64,000 nucleotides of DNA. It comes from Cladopsammia gracilis (lineage: Eukaryota; Cnidaria; Anthozoa; Scleractinia; Dendrophylliidae). The first letter of the stretch is position 1. Every line of letters starts with the position of its first letter. The notes beneath the pieces are model-generated. The model searched no databases, was not told the origin of the DNA, and worked only from the letters and a program-made list of their open reading frames with translations. Shown piece by piece: positions 12,144 to 19,442 of the stretch. Made by a program: the position numbers and the translations under genes. The DNA is taken from NCBI GenBank assembly GCA_022457155.1, contig JAJGOT010000030.1:1382001-1446000 (forward strand), written 5' to 3'.

Positions 12144-13575
12144 GGTTTGATAAAAAACTACAGGTTTTATGGTCCTTTTGGAGATTAAGGTCAAATCGAT
12201 CGAGCGATCGAGTGCTATTTGCTCCCACTGTTATAACTCGCTCATTATGCGGCTTCGCGTATTCACCAGTTAAAAAAAATTACTATTTACTAAAAATATT
12301 CACTAGTTAAAAATAATTTTAACAGGTTTTATGGTCCTTTTGGAGATTAAGGTCAAATCGAGCGAGCGATCGAGTGCTATTTGCTCCCACTGTTATAACT
12401 CGCTCATTATGCGGCTTCGCGTATTCACTAGTTAAAAATAATTTTAACGTTCCGTTCTTCTCCAGTTTACAAGAACTGTGCTGAGCTCTACAAAGCTGGT
12501 CATTTAATCAGCGGTGTTTACCCGATCGACCCCGACAATGGCGGTGCCTTTGATGTGTATTGTGACCAAACAACAGCCGGTGGGGGGTGGACAGTGTTCC
12601 AAAAGAGACTGGACGGCTCGGTTGATTTCTACCGTGGCTGGGACGACTACAAACGAGGCTTCGGGAATCTGAATGGTGAATATTGGCTTGGCCTAGATAA
12701 GATTCACCGCCTGACAAAAGGACGAAGCAAGCTTCGAGTGGAACTTGAAGACACGTCCGGAAACACAGCTTACGCTGAGTACGACTTGTTTGTTGTTGCT
12801 GATGAGGCAAACAAGTACAAACTGAGTCTCGGAACATATTCTGGTAAGCATTTTATTTAAGGGTTTAAGGTTGCAAAACGAAATAATTTTTTTGTTAAGA
12901 AAATTTAGTCATCACTAGCACTGTTTTTTTTTTTCAGGAGGGATTAGCCGTTAAGCGAGTTTCTGCATTTTGTTGGTTCAGTAAGCATGAGTAAGAGAAC
13001 GCCGCAAATCATACAAGAAAGAAAAAGTTTAAATCAGAGGTTTGACAATTATGACCCAATCCAAGTAATGCAGAAAAGAACAGTGATAGCCCGACAAATT
13101 AAAATAACTCGCCTAAAATTAAAACAGAACCAAAAGACGCTTCTTACGTCGATTGTTTTTTTCTGTACTATTGCAATACACAGTAATATAAAAGATACAT
13201 TTTGACCTCGAGATAACTGTGTCGTGCGGAATAAAAATGAAAATTAAAGTTACATATTATTAATCCGGGGATGAATTGAAGAAATATCGAGCTTTTTACA
13301 CTTGATTTGTAGGAACTGCTGGTGACTCGCTTTCATGGCACCATGGCATGGCGTTCTCCACCAAAGATCAGGACAACGACATATGGAGTGGAAACTGCGC
13401 CACAGGATGCAAGGGAGCCTGGTGGTACAGAGACTGTCACGGGTCCAATCTGAACGGCTTCTATTATCACGGCCAACACTCTTCACATGCTGACGGTGTG
13501 AACTGGAACAGATGGAAGGGTCATTACTACTCCGCTAAACGAGCTGAAATGAAAATCAAACCAGTAAATACCTAA
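638..13575 (+). CDS. Copy A: secreted PAN-EGF4-fibrinogen-domain protein (5'-partial gene)
   Basis: Seven exons are visible: 638-894, 1652-1766, 9692-9814, 10028-10150, 10343-10465, 12466-12843 and 13313-13575 (stop). All have AG/GT borders and compatible phases. Domain order is PAN/Apple, EGF, three EGF with Ca-binding consensus, then a full-length FReD of about 213 residues. Exon 638 begins two bases into a codon, so a phase-1 upstream exon is required; it is not in the window and by analogy with copy B is a signal-peptide exon. FReD proteins of this layout (ficolin, tenascin and FREP-like) are secreted or matrix lectin-like proteins; a recognition role here is inference. No reading-frame breaks were seen in the exons. 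Confidence 0.85.
915..1435 (+). repeat. (GAT/ATG)n trinucleotide tract, copy A
   Basis: Irregular GATGGC and GATGAT repeats start 21 nt after the PAN exon donor. Met- or Asp-rich frames here are shadows of the repeat. It is expanded in copy B (38379-38940). Confidence 0.85.
1652..1766 (+). CDS. Copy A exon: EGF-like domain 1
   Basis: The acceptor is TTTTTTTGCAATCAG and the donor is AAAG|gtaaaa. The peptide starts NLCATYPC and ends [13 protein letters not shown], with six cysteines in classical EGF spacing. It lacks the Ca-binding DxxEC start of the later EGFs. The exon enters in phase 0 and leaves in phase 1. The protein sequence is identical in copy B. Confidence 0.85.
1881..1984 (+). repeat. 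(TTGTA)n pentanucleotide, about 20 units
   Basis: Nearly pure ATTGT array after an AATAAAA stretch, possibly the 3' tail of an older retroelement. Copy B has only about six units at 39400-39430. Confidence 0.85.
4575..4719. repeat. Foldback palindrome, copy A
   Basis: Outer arms TTACTTCACGGTT and AACCGTGAAGTAA, with inner arms around TTTTTATTCACTCGTTGG. 145 bp here versus 112 bp in copy B, where the tip of the hairpin is gone. Confidence 0.75.
4802..4944. repeat. Near-perfect palindrome, copy A
   Basis: Arms run from GTTATTTACCGGCC to GGCCGGTAAATAAC and pair through GAAAAAACTGTGCC and CTCGAGTACGGCCC to a centre near 4873. Sequence of both arms was checked by eye. Copy B equivalent is 42212-42354 with one changed triplet near the centre. 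Confidence 0.85.
5833..6998. mobile_element. Non-autonomous element with TTTAACCC termini, copy A
   Basis: The left end TTTAACCCTCGGACGTACA is matched by the inverted right end TGTACGTCAGAGGGTTAAA. The interior has G-runs and AAGATGGCGGC motifs but no plausible ORF. No clear target-site duplication was seen, so the superfamily is unassigned. Copy B equivalent: 44529-45689. Confidence 0.65.
7019..7430 (-). mobile_element. 3' fragment of a LINE on the minus strand, copy A
   Basis: Read on the minus strand, the end of an RT ORF ([16 protein letters not shown], then C-x2-C pairs) is followed by an AT-rich 3' region, AATAAAG and a (TAA)n tail at 7019-7061. This is the usual end of CR1/L2-type LINEs. 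5'-truncated. Copy B: 45708-46121. Confidence 0.65.
7431..8738 (+). mobile_element. 5'-truncated LINE with RT C-terminal half, copy A
   Basis: Frames carry [26 protein letters not shown] and [13 protein letters not shown], followed by the typical LINE C-terminus, with several frameshifts. The 3' end is AATAAAG and a (TTGA)n tail at 8709-8737. In copy B the first part is one open frame (46051-46536), so copy A has an additional lesion near 7580. Confidence 0.75.
8739..9691. repeat. Intron remainder with G-rich low-complexity block, copy A
   Basis: 8739-9200 shows only a short GTT run (about 8998-9023). 9205-9500 holds a block with paired GGTACC motifs, a run of about 18 G at 9335-9352 and the CCCTACCC style also seen at 1-100. 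No coding signal was found. Confidence 0.5.
9692..9814 (+). CDS. Copy A exon: Ca-binding-type EGF 2
   Basis: A 123-nt phase 1-1 exon after TCGTTTAG, with donor TCAG|gtataa. It begins DVNEC and contains [10 protein letters not shown], which fits the Asn/Asp hydroxylation consensus C-x-N-x4-F-x-C of Ca-binding EGFs. It reads LGS where the other copies have PGS. Confidence 0.87.
10028..10150 (+). CDS. Copy A exon: Ca-binding-type EGF 3
   Basis: A 123-nt phase 1-1 exon after AATTTAG, with donor TTCAG|gtatta. It starts [12 protein letters not shown] and contains [10 protein letters not shown] (hydroxylation consensus). GYTWNG carries Trp where a Gly is usual. It shares exon length, phases and flanking intron sequence with EGF2 and EGF4. 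Confidence 0.87.
10343..10465 (+). CDS. Copy A exon: Ca-binding-type EGF 4
   Basis: A 123-nt phase 1-1 exon after TTGTTATCCAG, with donor GCAG|gtatca. It starts [12 protein letters not shown] and contains [10 protein letters not shown] and GFIGDGRLC, a complete cbEGF consensus. The protein sequence is the same in copy B. Confidence 0.87.
10575..10655 (+). repeat. (TA)n microsatellite, copy A
   Basis: An almost pure TA tract of about 80 nt in the intron before the FReD. In copy B the homologous tract is split by a Penelope-like insertion. Confidence 0.95.
11240..11429. mobile_element. Foldback MITE with TATACACC termini, copy A
   Basis: Arms of about 72 bp: TATACACCTTATTCAT and GGCTAATTAAAATAAATAC with their inverted copies ending ATGAATAAGGTGTATA. 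No ORF. A TA target site is likely. In copy B (59690-59879) the BEL/Pao element sits about 90 bp to its left. Nothing else is evident in 10660-11240 or 11430-12060, apart from a short (ATTT)n run near 11608. Confidence 0.75.
12074..12140 (+). repeat. (TA)n microsatellite, copy A
   Basis: About 67 nt of pure TA. Copy B retains only about 12 nt at 60527-60538, a large length difference at an otherwise matching site. Confidence 0.95.
12161..12450 (+). repeat. Two 162-bp direct repeats before the FReD exon, copy A
   Basis: Units start CAGGTTTTATGGTCC at 12161 and 12323 and each contain CGATCGAGTGC and the hairpin-like GCTCATTATGCGGCTTCGCG. The second ends 16 nt before the exon-12466 acceptor. 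Both units also occur in copy B (60559 and 60721), so they predate the gene duplication. Confidence 0.8.
12466..12843 (+). CDS. Copy A exon: fibrinogen-related domain, N-terminal part
   Basis: The acceptor is TCTTCTCCAG and the donor TCTG|gtaagc; the exon is phase 1-1. It reads [11 protein letters not shown], then [24 protein letters not shown] and [11 protein letters not shown], all hallmarks of the FReD A and B subdomains. The first ~220 nt are identical to copy B; the last ~160 nt carry most of the differences (see findings). A 162-bp direct repeat pair ends just upstream of the acceptor. Confidence 0.93.
12844..13312 (+). other. Intron between the two FReD exons, copy A
   Basis: Contains the intron donor GTAAGC and acceptor GATTTGTAG. 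The 72-codon frame at 12987-13205 is broken by a stop in copy B (ATGTAG near 61441), so it is not a conserved gene. Confidence 0.7.
13313..13575 (+). CDS. Copy A last exon: fibrinogen-related domain, Ca and ligand half
   Basis: The acceptor is GATTTGTAG and the stop TAA is at 13573-13575. It contains AGDSLS, the Ca-binding loop [25 protein letters not shown] and DGVNW, ending [11 protein letters not shown]. These match the FReD P-domain, whose disulfide and following aromatic pocket bind acetylated ligands in ficolins and tachylectins. Copy A has an additional cysteine (CATGC) between the two conserved ones, and Trp-His-His after DSLS. Confidence 0.93.
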
Positions 13576-14130
13576 AAATACAAAATGGTTTCGTTCCCTT
13601 TTGGCCAGATTTTTGTTTTATTTTTAAGTTAGGTTCATAACTGCTTTTTCATAAATTGACTTTTAAACATTTTGTGTTAAGGTAAAATAACAAAAAGGAA
13701 CGCCAATTAACGGCGAGTGTAAAAGGCGAAATGACTTTTAGAATGACTTACGTCTAAAGCGCCGTGTTTTTTCTCACTAATTTTCAAGTGTAGCCGCTTT
13801 TTGTGAAGTTGCGGGCTCAACAACAGCAGTGCTGGCCAAACCAGCCTTCTTCACTGACAGGTACAATGATGAAAATTTACATTAGTATTCGTGATTATAT
13901 TGAGAAATAGCTCGCGTAATGACGTAAATATGTAAGACTGATGACAGTTGGGGGGGGGGGGGGGGGTGGGGGATACTTTTAGTCGGCTTCATGAAAAAAC
14001 CCGGTTCAGCTCCCGGAGTTGTGGCCACTTAGCTCGTGAAGGCTTTACCTAATTTGGCGATCATAACGGTGCTCAAAGACAGCACCGCTATAAAGGAAAT
14101 TTAGAAAACATGCATTCATCGGCGATCATA
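13576..14130 (+). other. 3' flank of copy A
   Basis: AT-rich 3' UTR or flank, with no AATAAA in the first 100 nt after the stop. It contains the palindromic CTGGCCAAACCAG (13832-13844) and a run of G at about 13950-13966. Closely matches copy B 61943-62560. Confidence 0.5.
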
Positions 14131-14440
14131 CAGCAATTTTCAATTGAGTGCTCCTGGAGTGTTCTGAAACCTTGAAACCAAAGTCATCACCTTGGCCAAT
14201 CACAAAAGACGCAGACAATCCAATGAACCAATCACAAAGACGCAGACAATCCAATGAAGCAATCACAAAAGACGCAGACAATCCAATGAACCAATCACAA
14301 TAGACGCAGACAGTCCAATGAACCAATCAAAACTCGAAGCAAATTCATGTAGAAAACGCGTGCGTGTGGTTTTAGTTCTGATTGCAATCGCGAAACTACA
14401 ATTGCAAAATTACTTTCGACACTCGCTTTAAAACTGCTTT
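14131..14440. mobile_element. MITE with TTTTCAATTGAGTG end, copy A
   Basis: Begins TTTTCAATTGAGTG and ends with CTTTCGACACTC followed by a degraded copy of the inverted terminus. The better-preserved right end in copy B (62558-62790) reads CACTCAATTTAAA. An inverted family member lies at 22951-23238. It is rich in CCAAT and ATTGG motifs. Confidence 0.6.
14196..14331 (+). repeat. ~32-bp CCAAT-containing tandem array
   Basis: About four units of CAATCACAAAAGACGCAGAC followed by AATCCAATGAAC. Copy B has a single unit at 62618-62654, so the array expanded in A or contracted in B. Confidence 0.85.
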
Positions 14441-14680
14441 ATGGAAACAAGTCTTTAGCTTTGATCCTTTCTTTATATTTACTACAACATTAGAGTTAAT
14501 CTAGTTTTGTTAGAAATTATAAATAGACGTTTTTTGTGTTCCTTATTTATTTTGTAAAGAAACTTAACCTTTGCAAACGTATTGTTTTTTAGAGTCGATT
14601 TAGTGGAAATTAAAAAGTAGAAATTAGATTTATCTTAAACAACGTGAATTGATTACAATCTGGTGTATTTTAAAACCTGT

Positions 14681-14681
14681 G

Positions 14682-14733
<52 letters not shown>
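14681..14733 (+). repeat. (TA)n microsatellite
   Basis: About 50 nt of pure TA lying between the end of copy-A homology and a Penelope-like fragment. Confidence 0.9.
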
Positions 14734-14799
14734 CCGTAGAACTTGTGAGGGGTCTCGCAAACAATGCAAATCCTTAACCAACGTATACGTATACGTATT

Positions 14800-15720
14800 C
14801 TATATATATATATAGAATGCGTTGTAATTATCAAGCTTCCAACTCCATGTCTTGACTTGATTTTACTTTATTAACCCTACGTTTCGGCCATCACGGCCTT
14901 CTTCAGGGGAGTTACAAGTGTGTTAAGGCTTGCGTAAACCGTTGGCTATTCAAAAGTATAACGTGACCTTATGGCGTCTATGATTGGTAGATAAACTAAC
15001 AAAGTTATGCGCGCGCTAGAAAGTGCGCGCACTAATGTGGGTTAAATAGCGTGCACTGAAACGCGCGCGTCTTAATGTGGCGTAGTAGGAGAAAAATATA
15101 ATAGTGTAAAATATACATAGATTACCAATCATAGTAACTATGAAATGTATACCTTATATAAAAAGTATAAGTGTATCATAATGCGGCACCTAAATGCAGT
15201 ATGGCTCCGAGAGAAGGAAAGGATAATGAGTGAGTTCAGTCAAAAATAATAAGCTTGTGTAGACAGCAAATAAATTCAATGAAATGAAGGTGTAAATGAA
15301 ATAAAATGAAATGAAATGAAACCAGAAACTAGATCAAGTTATTGATTACTGGTTTCAGTCTGTTAATCCAGTAACTTTCTCTCGTTCTTCTTGTGTCTAG
15401 ATTCTTGTTTCGTACTTTTTCGATGACTGATAATTTCATGTGCTGGCGTCCACATTTTTTGAAATGTCTTACTGTAGGGATGTTCTTATTCCCGATGGTG
15501 ATGTCTGATCTGTGTTGGTTTGCTCTCATGTGTATGCTGTTTTTTGTCTCTCCAATGTACTGATCTTTACATTTGGCACAAGTGATTAGGTAGATAACAT
15601 TCTCATTCTCATATAAAACAGCGATCTTTTCTATTTCATACTTTAAATAACAATAGAATAAAACCCTCCCAAAAAAAGCTGGCAGCATTATTTTGAGTAG
15701 CATAAGGAAATGTACGATTT
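14800..15720 (-). mobile_element. Penelope-like element fragment with GIY-YIG endonuclease
   Basis: The minus frame 15329-15703 contains NVIYLITC, a C-x2-C pair, QYIGETKN, R-x4-H and KKCGRQH, which are the GIY-YIG domain and zinc-binding residues of Penelope-like retroelements. Downstream on the same strand (14877-14906) is CTGAAGAAGGCC...GGCCGAAAC, a motif typical of their terminal repeats. The reverse transcriptase is missing. A short TATATATATATA flank at about 14801 fits insertion at a TA run. Confidence 0.7.
15329..15703 (-). CDS. GIY-YIG endonuclease domain remnant (Penelope-like)
   Basis: 124-codon open frame. Residues from about 36 onward match the Penelope endonuclease pattern (IYLITCAKC, YIGETKNS, RANQH, RESYWINRLKP). 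The N-terminal ~35 residues look unrelated and probably mark the truncation. It is unlikely to act alone without the RT. Confidence 0.6.
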   Translation of the reverse strand: MLLKIMLPAFFGRVLFYCYLKYEIEKIAVLYENENVIYLITCAKCKDQYIGETKNSIHMRANQHRSDITIGNKNIPTVRHFKKCGRQHMKLSVIEKVRNKNLDTRRTRESYWINRLKPVINNLI

Positions 15721-16193
15721 TACATTTCTTTGTGTATTAGCTACGTGATTATTATATGAAAGCATAAATTATCTTGTAATAAGTTCAAATAAACTTTTAT
15801 CTGTCAGCACCAAACGTTACGTCGTTGTGATACGGCCTAATCCCTAGGCTTTCTCCTTCTCTCACGGAGGAGCGCGAAAGTCCTGGAAACAAGTTGCGTG
15901 TCTTTGACGTCATGAATTGGCGCCAAAAATGGAGTAAATGGAAAGGGAACGCCTGGGTACTAGGCTGATTGTGTTATATATATTGAAGTCTTCGGACGCT
16001 TACCATTTGTCAGAACTGGCTGGCCAGACCGGTCACTTCGTAAATGAAATGCACCTTTATGAAGACCTGTCCATCAAAATGGTGTATACTATTTATGAAA
16101 ACTGTATCCCTTTTATGAAACAGCGCTATGTATGGTCTCTTGTGTTTAACTTATGATTGTGTTGCTAGAGAAAACCGTCAGCTGTAGAGTGTA
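15721..16193. other. Spacer without recognised features
   Basis: No exon-like signal is supported. The 72-codon frame at 15938-16156 has no recognisable domain. Confidence 0.4.
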
Positions 16194-16603
16194 TAGACCA
16201 ATATCACGCCAGCATAGCGTGAAAATATATTTAATTTAATGGGGGAAAGAGTCCAGTATCAAATTCAGCACATCAATGTTAGTAAAACTGTAAAGTTTCG
16301 TAAAGATTGCTCGTACCCTGACGGAGATATGAACTTTTGAAACTTAGTACTCTGGCCTAATTTTTACAAAGAAATGTACGGGGAAAACACGAAAACGAGG
16401 CTGGACGGGCAATGTATGCCCGTCCACCATACATTTCTTTGCAAAAATGCTCAGTTTCAGAATTTCATATCTTCGTCAGTTTTCTAGCAATCTTTACAAA
16501 ACTTTGTAATTTTACTAATATCGATATGCTGAATTTGATGCTGGGCTCTTTTCCCCAATAAACTAAATATATTTTTGTGCCATGCTCGCGTGATATTGGT
16601 CTA
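16194..16603. mobile_element. 410-bp foldback element
   Basis: TAGACCAATATCACG at the left is matched by CGTGATATTGGTCTA at the right, and the arms continue imperfectly through AATATATTTA, the GGGGGAAAGAGTCC block and TTTGTAAAGA, meeting near GGACGGGC. Nearly the whole element is inverted repeat, so it is non-coding. The GACC ends flanked by TA suggest a TA target. Confidence 0.75.
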
Positions 16604-17559
16604 TTCCAGCACTTCATTCTGATAATAAGATTTAGTTCGCGCAGTTTTCGCCTGTTTTTTTTTTTTTTTTTTTTTGTGCCTGTTGTTCCGAATATCAGCT
16701 CCGAGGATGGAGTCAATGATACACAAGGCACCCACAATTTTGTCAAGCGCATTCGACCCAGGCACGCTTCATGTCGTATTTCAAAATTCAACAAGCATTA
16801 CGCGACAGACAAAAAAGTCTGTTTGAAAACATGCTTTTATTTCACCTCATCATCTTGAACATTAACCGCGAATTGTTTCTCTTAAAATTATTGGGCAGAC
16901 GAGCACGTTGGCAATTGTGAAATATTAATTTTCGAAATCAAACTCTCTCCATGTCGTTTGATCTAAGTACATCAAACAAACTCGCCAAAAAAGGACTTTT
17001 TTAGGTACAGTCTGTCGTGAGATCATCGACTGCTAAATGGAGCTCCCATTCACGTTTTTATTCTTACGCCATTTCCTTGTCTTTTATTTATTTATTTATT
17101 TTTACGAAAACCCTCAGAACTGGATCTGTCTATCATCAAGAATTTTACAGCGTATTTTTTTTTCTCATTCAAGCTCACTGCTTATGACACCACGAAGCGC
17201 CAAGATGTGACCACTTTTAATTAATTCACACACTTTCGTGGACATCAATTATCCAATCAGAGCTCGTGGATATCTTCAATAAAACCAATACACGTTCACT
17301 TGTGGCCTTGATTGGCTTCCTGCAAGCTTTTCTCAAATTCTAATTGGACGTCACATTTTTGCGTTTCGCGTCGTAACGGTATTTATTTACAGAATATAAA
17401 GTACGATATGTATATCGAAATGTGGAGTTCGAGTACAGCTGGGACCAACGCCAAAACTGAAATTTTAAAATGGAAAAGGAAGTTCAGGTCTGTGTTTTCA
17501 CCCAATATTCCCTAAAATGTTAGAGAGGAAGAATGTCTTCCGGTTTAGTTAGGTTTTTG
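16604..17559. other. Spacer with poly-T run, no supported gene
   Basis: Contains T runs at about 16655-16675 and a (TTTA)n stretch near 17085-17101. Short frames here lack splice logic and domains. Confidence 0.4.
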
Positions 17560-17696
17560 TTAGTCAGTAGCGCACAATACTTCTTCGTAGTATTCATTAA
17601 ACTTGGCCGGTAACAGCTCAAAGTCCTTGATGTACAACGGCAGTGAGTCGTTCTTCTTATAAGTTCTTGTAGGCAATTTGCTCTCCTCAGTTAATT
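17560..17696 (-). CDS. Candidate last exon of an unidentified minus-strand gene
   Basis: On the minus strand an acceptor TTATTTTGTAG precedes 17696, followed by 44 codons ending KFNEYYEEVLCATD and a TAA stop at 17562-17560. The peptide is acidic and hydrophilic with clear protein-like composition, unlike nearby frames. Two bases at the start complete a split codon, so an upstream exon is required; I could not find it. The function is unknown. A strong donor-like CTAGAG|gtaagt at about 19192 on the same strand could belong to a 5' UTR exon of the same gene. Confidence 0.4.
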
Positions 17697-18137
17697 CTAC
17701 AAAATAAGAATGGCAAAGAAAGCTTTAATTAGACGAGGCTAAACAAACCTGTTTTGAAATCAAGCTCGCTCTCATTTGACCCCCATGTGCGTCTCGACCC
17801 TCACACGATCTAAACGTGTTTTACTATCATCAACTCTCGTTGTCATCTCAAAGTACTTGGGAGGGTTTTCTATGTACCGTTTGGCGTGCAATTTTTGCCG
17901 ATTCTTATCTTTGAGTTAATCTGCAAAGAGTTACTGCCGCTTGAAATTTCCAAGTATCAGAGAGCAATTCTCATAAGAATTGACGCTAAGCATCATTGTG
18001 TAGACTAAAAAATTGGAATATTGAATTACCATAAAGTTCCGACCCTCGTTTCTTAGATTGTATTGTGAGTCGGCATGAATGAATTGTTGGCAGCGCTCTT
18101 GTGATATTTCCGCAGGTTTCTGCTTTTGTCTCTTACA
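17697..18137. other. Spacer, possible minus-strand gene interior
   Basis: A long minus frame (17931-18269) runs across a transposon boundary, so it is not taken as an exon. Nothing else is supported. Confidence 0.35.
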
Positions 18138-18313
18138 CAGGGATGTAGATTCAGTTTTTAACAGCTGGAAATACAGAACTGACAGCCAGTTGACAATGAG
18201 TTGAAAACGAGAAAAATGTGGTTCTAAATAGCTGCACTTGGCTTTTATAGCAGGAAAAATAAAGTTCACAGCCGGGTAATTTCTCCAGTTCCCGGCTATT
18301 ATCTACATCCCTG
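18138..18313. mobile_element. 176-bp MITE with CAGGGATGTAGA ends and TTACA target duplication
   Basis: The terminal inverted repeats CAGGGATGTAGA and TCTACATCCCTG are flanked by TTACA on both sides (18133-18137 and 18314-18318). The interior is non-coding and includes a partial internal hairpin (CCCGGCTG). CAGGG termini recall hAT elements, but a 5-bp duplication is short for that group, so it is left unassigned. Confidence 0.75.
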
Positions 18314-18336
18314 TTACAGAAATTCAAATTACCCTT

Positions 18337-18630
18337 GGGATCGTTACTATCGGGGGATCGTTACTATCGGGGGATCGTTACTATCGGGGGATCGTTACTA
18401 TCGGGGGATCGTTACTATCGGGGGATCGTTACTATCGGGGGATCGTTACTATCGGGGGGTCGTTACTATCGGGGGATCGTTACTATCGGGGGGTCGTTAC
18501 TATCGGGGGATCGTTACTATCGGGGGGTCGTTACTATCGGGGGATCGTTACTATCGGGGGGTCGTTACTATCGGGGGATCGTTACTATCGGGGTATTGTT
18601 ACTATCGGGGGTCGTTACTTGTTGGGGAGT
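18337..18630 (+). repeat. 17-bp satellite with 34-bp higher-order structure
   Basis: About 16-17 units of GATCGTTACTATCGGGG. The left units are uniform; from about 18437 units alternate GATCG and GGTCG, giving a 34-bp dimer. The right end decays. The open frame here is repeat translation. Confidence 0.9.
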
Positions 18631-19442
18631 TGCTACTTTCGGGAATTACTAACAGCCGTCAAACTGATTTTATCGCTTCTTTCGGGGTGACATTACTTTC
18701 GGAACTTCACGGTACTTTAAGCTGATTCCTAATGTAGTTGTTTTAATCAAAAATGTAGTAAGGCCCCTCAGAAAAATTCAGTCTCTTTAAAGTCGAAAAA
18801 ATGCGATCCCGCAACATAAAAAATCTCGCCAATTCGGAAATAGAAGTCCCGCAAAAGTTTCATACCAAACAATAGTGTTCTTGCCCATTTTAAACTATGT
18901 ACAAACCTTCTGTTTGTGACCAGAAATTTCCAAATGCAATGACTGCTTCAATGGAAAGAAATTTTACTCTCAGAGCTTAGTTTTCGCGTTTTATCTTTAG
19001 CAACGGCACTCGTCATCTTACCTATACCTTGTTTTTTGGAATTTTTTATGAGATGCTATGAGAGTTTGGGATAATTTTTCGCGACCGACCTTATTGTTTT
19101 ATGAGTGAAATTTGAGTGAAAAAGTTCCTCTCAAACGTGGGATTGTGATGTTTTAGGGTACAAAAAACCTTGCGGTAAATCACTTACCTCTAGGACGTGG
19201 TCTAGCCGTACAAACTTGAACGTCAAACCGCAAATCTGACGGCAAGGCACTGGTCACGTGACTTCTTGTCGTTCGCAGTTCGCGGGAAATGCCGAACAAC
19301 CTCAATCTTGAGGTCGCCACTTCTTTTTTGAACTCTTTCGCCTATTAATTATCGAATTCTTTTTCATAGAAACGTAAGTAGCTAGTCACATGACTTGTCT
19401 AGCACGTGCCTTTCACGTGTCCAGTATAGCTCAAGTACAACC
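18631..19442. other. Spacer with a CpG-bearing promoter-like patch
   Basis: About 19190-19430 is richer in CpG and holds CACGTGAC, CACATGAC and CACGTG E-box-like motifs. On the minus strand a strong splice donor CTAGAG|gtaagt lies at about 19192. It could be a TSS and untranslated exon of the minus-strand gene ending at 17560. No ORF is visible. Confidence 0.35.

Larger units (their letters stand above)
197..14580 (+). repeat. Segmental tandem duplication, copy A
   Basis: Aligns by eye with 37346-62922. The left end is traceable from GAAATACAAGCATTTC onward. The right end is lost after TGTTCCTTATTT and TTGTAAAGAAACT. Exons, introns and older transposons are shared; the offset grows from 37464 to 48397 because of insertions in B and deletions in A. 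Confidence 0.85.

Noticed and set aside
12053..12310. Frames across the (TA)n tract
   Set aside because: Ile-Tyr repeats from TA dinucleotides; the tract is nearly absent in copy B.
17931..18269. 112-codon minus frame as exon upstream of 17560
   Set aside because: It runs across the boundary of the TTACA-flanked MITE at 18138, and no phase-compatible donor to 17696 was found.
18335..18652. 105-codon repetitive frame
   Set aside because: 17-bp satellite read in three rotating frames.
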